Below are positions 6,301 to 9,754 of a stretch of DNA of 9,754 bases, piece by piece. Under the pieces are notes generated by a model. The model did no database searches, was not told the DNA's origin, and saw only the letters and a list, made by a program, of their open reading frames with translations. Each line of letters starts with the position of its first letter. Position 1 is the stretch's first letter. The stretch spans positions 1-9,754 of the forward strand of contig DQRJ01000025.1 of the NCBI GenBank assembly GCA_015663855.1, given 5' to 3'. Origin of the DNA: Flavobacteriales bacterium. GTDB taxonomy: Bacteria > Bacteroidota > Bacteroidia > Flavobacteriales_D > Sanyastnellaceae. Made by a program: the position numbers and the translations under genes.

Positions 6301-7752
6301 GACCTCATCGAACAGATGAAGCCGAAGTTCATGGATCAGGGTGCTGCGAAGGGGCATGACAGGAAGAAGTTGGCAAAGATTTGGACTGATTGGGAGGCTT
6401 TCGCGTCATACGCGTTCAATAAATCTCACTCCACTTGTTATGCTTGGATAGCATACCAAACCGCCTACTTAAAAGCGAACTACCCAGCGGAATTCATGGC
6501 GGCAGTTTTGTCGAACAACATGAACGACATAAAGAAGACTACAATGTTCATGGATGAAGCGAGAAGGATGGGGATTCCTGTTCTCGGTCCGGATGTGAAC
6601 GAATCGAGGTTTAAGTTCGCTGTGAACGAGCAGGGGGCGATTAGGTTTGGTTTAGGAGCGATTCGTGGAGTAGGCGAGGGGGCAGTGATTTCGATAATAG
6701 AAAACCGTATCGATGAAGATTCGTCAGCCTATAAACCTAGCATTCTCGGAAAAAAGGGAGTAGATAAGATTATACGTTACTCTTCGATTTTCGATTTCGC
6801 TCAGCGGGTAAGTTTGAAGGACTGTAATAAAAGGGTGTTCGAAGCGCTCGCCGTTAGTGGGGGGTTCGATGAGTTTAAAGCCCCAAACGGAGATAAGATC
6901 TTTCGATCTCAGTATTTTGCACGAGACATAAAAGATAGAACGTTAATCGAGCTTTCGATAAAATACGGTCACGCTTTGCAAGCGAGTGCGGAATCGGCGC
7001 AGGTTAGTTTGTTCGGGGGAGGAGACGAAGCTGAGATTCCAGAACCTGCCTTGCCAATTTGCGAGCCGTGGGATGATATGGACAGACTCAATCGAGAACG
7101 CGACGTTGTAGGAATCTACATTAGCGGCCACCCTCTTGACGCTTTCAGATTCGAAATGGACTACCTCACCACTAAAGGAGGTCTTGAACTTCTCGAGAAC
7201 ATGGACTCAAGGAGAGGAAAGAAATGTGTTTTCGGTGGTTTGGTCTCAAGTGTTGAACATAGGATTAGTAAAACGGGTAATCCGTGGGGGAAATTTATTA
7301 TGGAGGATTACCATGGATCTCATGAATTCACTCTGTTTAGAGAGGATTATATTAACCTGAAAGAATATATGGTAGAGGATTGGATGCTTCTTGTTAGTGG
7401 AAATATTGTCAAGAAACGTTCTTGGGGAGATCCGGAAATTGATCCTGGTAGTGAGTTTAAAATTACTCGAATAGAGATGCTTTCTACTGCAAGAGAGAAA
7501 AAACTTGAAAGGGTTAGGATAAATCTAAATCTTAATGAACTTGACGCGAATTGGATTGACTCTCTAGAAATGGCGATGAAGAAATCAAAAGGCAAGGTGG
7601 GGTTAACAATAGATGTTTTCGATGGTGAAAATAAAATCATTATGCCCTGTAGATCGGGGAAAGTTGATGTCACGAACACGTTTATTGCAGATTTGGAAAA
7701 TATATGCAAACCTGGGGTTGCAAACTTTAGGTTCGATCTAAAGAAAGCATAA
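3355..7752 (+). CDS. dnaE: DNA polymerase III alpha subunit with N-terminal fused DEDDh proofreading exonuclease
   Basis: 1465 residues; the replicative polymerase catalytic subunit, acting at the fork with the beta clamp. Residues 1-190 are a DnaQ-type 3'-5' exonuclease with all DEDDh residues: D6 and E8 (DTET), D105 (HNIEFD), H170 and D175 (HDAAYD). A charged linker (about 205-247) leads to the PHP domain (251 onward, HLHAHSQFS). The polymerase core shows GPGRGSAAGS (621-630), the catalytic PDIDIDF (D663, D665) and the third Asp, D831 (KMDFLGLRTL), then FNKSHSTCYAW (about 1021). Q1216-VSLF is a good beta-clamp binding motif. An OB-fold-like region follows (about 1288-1330). A fused exonuclease is known for Bacteroidota DnaE; here it is at the extreme N terminus, unlike PolC, where it sits inside PHP. 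The start is set by DTET lying only five residues in. trxA lies 126 bases downstream. Two PHP metal ligands appear replaced (Q264, T289). Confidence 0.97.
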   Translation: MFLIYDTETTGLPKNWKAPLTDSENWPRLVQLAWQLHDAQGKLISRGNRIVKPEGFTIPFQSAKIHGINTERAESEGVILSEVIEEFNKDLERATYVMGHNIEFDINIVGAELHRLGQSFEVLTGKGSIDSKDEATEFCAIPGGRGGKFKWPTLTELYTKLFNTGFGDAHDAAYDVDATARCFFELCKRGVIKRPELVDVSKIVYEAPKLEAANFKKSDEVVKEEVEKVSKDRGGEDSKKAGAKELDGVKFTHLHAHSQFSVLQAVSPVQELVDAAVANGMPAVSITDTGNMMGAFLLVSAANKANITPIVGIELNVCEDMYDRSHKDDGAQVILLAKNKAGYHNLAKLSSQAYTDGFYYVPRVDKKLVEKYKENLVVLTGGMFGEVPSLVLNVGEKQAEAAFVFWKELMGKDFYAELNRHGLEEEDVVNEFLLRMCEKHGVKYLASNNTYYTRAEQSEAHDILLCVRDARNMSQPKKYVGKRGREFRFGFPNNEFYYKSPDAMKALFADLPDAIRNVETLVEEFEVYELARDILLPEFDIPKEFVSEEDKKDGGKRGENAYLRHLTYEGAKRHWGEDLPAEHVERLDFELKTIENTGYPGYFLICADFIDAARKMGVSVGPGRGSAAGSAVSYCTGITNIDPIKYDLLFERFLNPDRVSMPDIDIDFDDEGRGRVIDYVIDKYGSNQVAQIITYGKMAAKSAIRDTARVLELPLQDADRIAKLIPDISLAKMFSLSDKQLKAEVNGSEGLELINQLKKLAAKSGLEGHTIQTARVVEGSLRNTGIHACGVIITPTDITDYVPVAVAKDSSMVCTQFDNHVAESAGLLKMDFLGLRTLTIIKDAVTNVRERSGVELDPEEFPIDDKLTYELFQRGNTIAIFQYESAGMAKNLKELKPTEFGDLIAMNALYRPGPMEYIPSFIKRKHGVEPIVYDLDACEEYLKETYGITVYQEQVMLLSQKLADFTKGEADTLRKAMGKKKADLIEQMKPKFMDQGAAKGHDRKKLAKIWTDWEAFASYAFNKSHSTCYAWIAYQTAYLKANYPAEFMAAVLSNNMNDIKKTTMFMDEARRMGIPVLGPDVNESRFKFAVNEQGAIRFGLGAIRGVGEGAVISIIENRIDEDSSAYKPSILGKKGVDKIIRYSSIFDFAQRVSLKDCNKRVFEALAVSGGFDEFKAPNGDKIFRSQYFARDIKDRTLIELSIKYGHALQASAESAQVSLFGGGDEAEIPEPALPICEPWDDMDRLNRERDVVGIYISGHPLDAFRFEMDYLTTKGGLELLENMDSRRGKKCVFGGLVSSVEHRISKTGNPWGKFIMEDYHGSHEFTLFREDYINLKEYMVEDWMLLVSGNIVKKRSWGDPEIDPGSEFKITRIEMLSTAREKKLERVRINLNLNELDANWIDSLEMAMKKSKGKVGLTIDVFDGENKIIMPCRSGKVDVTNTFIADLENICKPGVANFRFDLKKA

Positions 7753-7822
7753 TAATTAAAACTTGTTCACCATTTGACTTCACAAAAAGTGAAAAACTGA
7801 TGTTTGTTTTTGCCTCAAGTGG

Positions 7823-7853
7823 TTGTCTTTTTCCTCAAAGACGAATATCTTTG
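7823..7853 (+). promoter_or_regulatory. Bacteroidota-type promoter of trxA
   Basis: TTG (7823-7825), a 20-base spacer and TATCTTTG (7846-7853) match the -33 and -7 (TAnnTTTG) elements of the phylum's main sigma factor. Transcription would start about 7860, some 20 bases before the trxA ATG. The same arrangement with the same -7 octamer precedes the tRNA gene at 9279-9309. Confidence 0.6.
7825..7853. promoter_or_regulatory. Overlapping inverted repeats across the trxA promoter, candidate operator
   Basis: GTCTTT (7825-7830) pairs with AAAGAC (7837-7842) across six bases. CAAAGA (7836-7841) also pairs with TCTTTG (7848-7853) across six bases, the latter being part of the -7 element. Three alternating half-sites thus cover the spacer and -7. 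This could bind a regulator that controls thioredoxin synthesis, but low sequence complexity could also produce it. Confidence 0.28.
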
Positions 7854-7878
7854 GAGTTCAAATCAGAAAATTATTGTC

Positions 7879-8196
7879 ATGGCAGTAGAATTTACAGATA
7901 GCAATTTCGAGGAAGTAGCTTTAAATAGCGGTAAGCCAGTTATGGTTGACTTTTGGGCTGAATGGTGCGGACCTTGTCGTGTCGTAGGTCCTGTAGTTGA
8001 AGAGTTAGCTAACGATTATGACGGAAAGGTTGTTATCGGTAAGGTTAATGTTGACCACAACTCTGAACTAAGCGCGAAATATGGCATCAGAAACATCCCT
8101 ACTATTATCTTCATCAAAGACGGTGAGGTTGTAGACAAGTCTGTTGGTGCTTCTCCTAAGAACGTTCTTGAGGAGAAGATTGAGGCAATGCTATAG
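7879..8196 (+). CDS. trxA: Thioredoxin
   Basis: 105 residues, the normal size of a bacterial thioredoxin. It is a cytoplasmic protein disulfide reductase, itself reduced by thioredoxin reductase, supplying electrons to enzymes such as ribonucleotide reductase and peroxiredoxins. The sequence shows the active site WCGPC (W29, C30, C33), the buried Asp D24, the cis-Pro loop IPT (P74), and the conserved VDFWAEWC and KVNVD segments. There is no signal peptide. I chose the ATG at 7879: the 25 codons upstream in the same frame do not resemble thioredoxin and include the promoter. It lies 126 bases after dnaE with its own predicted promoter and is followed by a strong terminator. It is unrelated in role to the secreted WCPPC protein upstream. 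Confidence 0.97.
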   Translation: MAVEFTDSNFEEVALNSGKPVMVDFWAEWCGPCRVVGPVVEELANDYDGKVVIGKVNVDHNSELSAKYGIRNIPTIIFIKDGEVVDKSVGASPKNVLEEKIEAML

Positions 8197-8259
8197 TTAG
8201 CGATTTGCACTGCAATCCAGTATTTGAATATGAGATTGATTAAGAGATTGAATTTTCAG

Positions 8260-8294
8260 AATCCCTGCCTACCTTAGGTGGGGATTTTCATTTT
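8260..8294 (+). terminator. Rho-independent terminator after trxA
   Basis: A 12-pair stem is formed by AATCCCTGCCTA (8260-8271) and TAGGTGGGGATT (8275-8286), with two G-T wobbles and loop CCT, followed by the T-rich run TTCATTTT. It ends trxA transcription 34 bases before the DUF58 gene, so that gene probably depends on read-through or a promoter I could not find. Confidence 0.85.
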
Positions 8295-8327
8295 CAAGAT
8301 TTAATACCAACCCCTAGCACTCTAATA

Positions 8328-9260
8328 ATGCCTCTACGCCCCACACCTGAAATGCAACAGCGCTTAGGTCGTCTTGAATTGCTCGCTAAGCAAGCTGTCG
8401 AGGGCTTTATCACGGGCTTACATAAGAGTCCTTTCCATGGCTTCAGTGTAGAGTTCGCAGAACATAGACTCTACAATCCAGGTGAATCGACTCGCCATAT
8501 TGATTGGAAACTCTATGCTCGTAGCGACAAGATGTTTGTCAAGCGTTATGAGGAAGAGACGAATCTCAGATGCCAAATCGTAATCGATCGCTCTTCTTCG
8601 ATGCGATACCCATCCGAAGTTACTCTTGACGGTCCTGAGATGAATAAGCTAAAGTTCTCTATAGAATCTGCAGCTGCGCTGATAGAGCTTTTCCGACGTC
8701 AACGCGATGCGGTGGGCCTAAGTTTATTTGCCGACACCCTAGAGCTACAAACCCCAGCTCGCTCTAGCTCGTCTCACCATCGAATGATCTACCATAAGCT
8801 AGAACATCTCCTCGATCCTGAAAACGGTACCCCATCCGGCACCTCTGCCATCTCGGCTCTCCACCAAATAGCGGAAGCCACCCCAAGACGTTCCCTCATA
8901 ATTCTGTTCTCCGATATGCTCGACAGATCAGAAGATCTAGACGCCACTCTAGACGCTCTAAACCACTTACGTCATAATAAACATGAAGTAATAGTCTTTC
9001 ATGTTTTAGATAAAGCCACCGAAGTGGCGTTCGACTTCCCTGAACGTCCTACTAGGTTCGTAGATCTCGAGACTGGCGTAGAATTAAAACTCCACCCATC
9101 TGAAGTCCGCGAACACTACATTTCTAGAATGTCTTCCCTTCGTAAAGAACTGTCAACCAGGTGCGGAGCACATGGTATCGATTGGGTTGATGTGGACATC
9201 TCAGAGGGGCCAGTCCCAGTACTAGCACGCTACCTAATCAAGAGAAAGAAACTTTTTTAA
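8328..9260 (+). CDS. DUF58 domain protein with von Willebrand A-like fold
   Basis: 310 residues. It has the classic DUF58 signature around residues 38-80 (GFSVEFAEHRLYNPG, then HIDWKLYARSDKMFVKRYEEE). The vWA-like part carries an apparently complete metal-binding MIDAS: D87-x-S89-x-S91 (DRSSSM), T172 (GTS) and D196 (FSDMLD). No membrane segment or signal peptide is visible, so it is probably cytoplasmic. DUF58 proteins usually partner with MoxR-type AAA ATPases, often beside Bat-type vWA proteins; no such partner is in this window. The gene follows trxA by 131 bases, separated by a terminator, and shares direction with dnaE and trxA. Its codons are noticeably C-rich compared with the G-rich first half of dnaE. 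The precise role is unknown; assembly or quality control of protein complexes is only a guess from the family. Confidence 0.93.
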   Translation: MPLRPTPEMQQRLGRLELLAKQAVEGFITGLHKSPFHGFSVEFAEHRLYNPGESTRHIDWKLYARSDKMFVKRYEEETNLRCQIVIDRSSSMRYPSEVTLDGPEMNKLKFSIESAAALIELFRRQRDAVGLSLFADTLELQTPARSSSSHHRMIYHKLEHLLDPENGTPSGTSAISALHQIAEATPRRSLIILFSDMLDRSEDLDATLDALNHLRHNKHEVIVFHVLDKATEVAFDFPERPTRFVDLETGVELKLHPSEVREHYISRMSSLRKELSTRCGAHGIDWVDVDISEGPVPVLARYLIKRKKLF

Positions 9261-9278
9261 CTTTTCCTCGTAGAAGCA

Positions 9279-9309
9279 TTGCAGTAAGGGAAAGGATAGC
9301 ATATCTTTG
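9279..9309 (+). promoter_or_regulatory. Bacteroidota-type promoter of tRNA-Asp
   Basis: TTG (9279-9281), 20 bases, then TATCTTTG (9302-9309), a full match to TAnnTTTG. Initiation would fall near 9315, giving a leader of about 25 bases before the mature tRNA. A small hairpin, TCCC-GAAA-GGGA (9313-9324), lies in this leader. Confidence 0.65.
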
Positions 9310-9338
9310 CCATCCCGAAAGGGAACCCAACCCAAACT

Positions 9339-9412
9339 GGTCTGGTAGTTCAGTTGGTTAGAATACCTGCCTGTCACGCAGGGGGTCGCGAGTTCGAGTC
9401 TCGTCCAGACCG
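9339..9412 (+). tRNA. tRNA-Asp (anticodon GTC)
   Basis: The cloverleaf is complete. The acceptor arms GGTCTGG (9339-9345) and CCAGACC (9405-9411) pair fully, with discriminator G9412. The D-loop holds AGTTGGTTAGA. The anticodon stem CCTGC/GCAGG encloses CTGTCAC, with anticodon GTC at 9373-9375, and the T-arm contains GTTCGAG. The 3' CCA is not encoded; CAA follows the discriminator, so CCA must be added enzymatically. It decodes GAC and GAU. It has its own promoter and terminator. The last 16 bases and 3 beyond are repeated at 9679-9697. Confidence 0.98.
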
Positions 9413-9415
9413 CAA
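9397..9415 (+). repeat. 19-bp direct repeat at the 3' end of tRNA-Asp, copy 1
   Basis: Bases 9397-9415 recur exactly at 9679-9697, 282 bases away. The unit covers part of the T-arm, the acceptor strand and the discriminator plus three bases, which is the segment typically used as an attachment core by tRNA-targeting integrases. Confidence 0.9.
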
Positions 9416-9416
9416 G

Positions 9417-9441
9417 AAGCCTAGCTAACGCTAGGCTTTTT
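9417..9441 (+). terminator. Rho-independent terminator of tRNA-Asp
   Basis: A perfect 9-pair stem AAGCCTAGC (9417-9425) / GCTAGGCTT (9430-9438) with loop TAAC, ending in TTTTT (9437-9441). It lies four bases after the mature tRNA 3' end and would end the tRNA transcript. Confidence 0.9.
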
Positions 9442-9678
9442 GCTGCGCGAGACTTTCGTAAAAAAAAGCAAGCAAGACCAAAGTTCCTCACCTTCGACGC
9501 AAGATGAAAGCAAAGCTAGCTTTAGATTTCAGATTGTGGAGTAGGGGAGAAGAGGCGCAGCCTCAGGCTTGTTTTTTTTAATAACATATGTCCTTTATCG
9601 AGTGCATCAAAAAGCCAATAATTAAAGCCCCTGAGCTTCTTGCTCGGCCCCCATTGAGTCCATCGACCGAAGGGAGAT
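9442..9678. other. Non-coding spacer between tRNA-Asp terminator and the repeated tRNA end
   Basis: No gene is recognisable on either strand. Minus-strand reading frames here arise from antisense tRNA sequence and have no protein-like character. A short hairpin GAGGC-GCA-GCCTC (9552-9564) sits before a run of eight T (9572-9579), a weak terminator candidate. The stretch is bounded by the two 19-bp tRNA-end repeats, so it may be the remains of an inserted or duplicated segment. Confidence 0.6.
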
Positions 9679-9697
9679 AGTCTCGTCCAGACCGCAA
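9679..9697 (+). repeat. 19-bp direct repeat, copy 2 (orphan tRNA-Asp 3' end)
   Basis: An exact copy of 9397-9415 without the rest of a tRNA: the bases upstream of it do not resemble the tRNA body. It is followed directly by its own terminator hairpin. It may be an attachment-site scar or the tail of a deleted tandem tRNA-Asp gene. Confidence 0.88.
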
Positions 9698-9731
9698 AAA
9701 GTCTTGGAGAAATCCAGGGCTTTGTTGTTTT
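9698..9731 (+). terminator. Rho-independent terminator after the orphan tRNA end
   Basis: The stem AAAGTCTTGGA (9698-9708) / TCCAGGGCTTT (9713-9723) has 11 pairs including two G-T wobbles and a GAAA loop, followed by GTTGTTTT. It directly follows the copied tRNA end, as expected for the original terminator of a tRNA-Asp gene. A further short palindrome, GTTGTTT-T-AAACAAC (9724-9738), overlaps its tail. Confidence 0.75.
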
Positions 9732-9754
9732 AAACAACTTTATTTGTTGACTAA

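Noticed and set aside
7347..7709. Minus-strand reading frame of 120 codons within dnaE
   Set aside because: It lies antisense to the conserved C-terminal part of DnaE and has no recognisable domain.
7779..7793. Hairpin TTCAC-AAAAA-GTGAA after dnaE as a terminator
   Set aside because: The stem is only five A/T-rich pairs and no T-run follows directly.
9234..9491. Minus-strand reading frame of 85 codons across tRNA-Asp
   Set aside because: Its peptide (AVWTRLELATPCVTG) is the antisense translation of the tRNA, a well-known spurious gene call.
9522..9737. Minus-strand reading frame of 71 codons at the right end
   Set aside because: It spans the repeated tRNA end and a terminator hairpin, and shows no protein-like features.
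1..9754. CRISPR array, transposase, integrase or toxin-antitoxin pair
   Set aside because: Looked for on both strands; there are no regularly spaced repeats and no gene with such motifs.

Overview
The window looks like chromosomal DNA from a member of the Bacteroidota, most likely a marine Flavobacteriales relative. The evidence is a DnaE with a proofreading domain fused at its N terminus, surface proteins with modules typical of the phylum (a choice-of-anchor B/LVIVD-type protein, a thioredoxin-fold protein ending in a dockerin-like pair, and a remnant of a type IX secretion sorting tail), two promoters of the Bacteroidota type TTG-N20-TAnnTTTG, and a lack of Shine-Dalgarno sequences. The genus cannot be named from the sequence.

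Layout. Bases 1-1591 (minus strand) hold the N-terminal 530 codons of a secreted choice-of-anchor B-like protein that runs off the left edge. Bases 1592-1934 have no intact gene but contain a 25-codon broken copy of the start of dnaE (1712-1789) and a palindromic operator-like site. Bases 1935-3161 encode a secreted TlpA/thioredoxin-like protein with HYR-like and dockerin-like modules, followed by an eroded sorting-tail fragment (3209-3280). Bases 3355-7752 encode the DNA polymerase III alpha subunit, 7879-8196 thioredoxin, and 8328-9260 a DUF58/vWA protein. A tRNA-Asp(GTC) lies at 9339-9412 with its own promoter and terminator. The right end is intergenic and carries a 19-bp copy of the tRNA 3' end followed by another terminator.

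How the genes relate. dnaE, trxA and the DUF58 gene are co-directional housekeeping genes. trxA has its own predicted promoter and is closed by a strong hairpin terminator, so the three are neighbours rather than one clear operon. The two secreted proteins on the left are accessory genes.

Most notable observation. A 42-bp perfect direct repeat (1700-1741 and 3343-3384) covers the 12 bases before the dnaE start and its first 10 codons. It brackets about 1.6 kb containing the secreted thioredoxin-fold gene. Beyond the repeat, the left copy still reads in frame as DnaE-like protein but with diverged DNA, and ends in a stop exactly where DnaE has Trp. This resembles the scar of an element that integrated at the 5' end of dnaE and restored the gene start. 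No integrase is present in the bracketed segment. A second attachment-like repeat involves the 3' end of tRNA-Asp.
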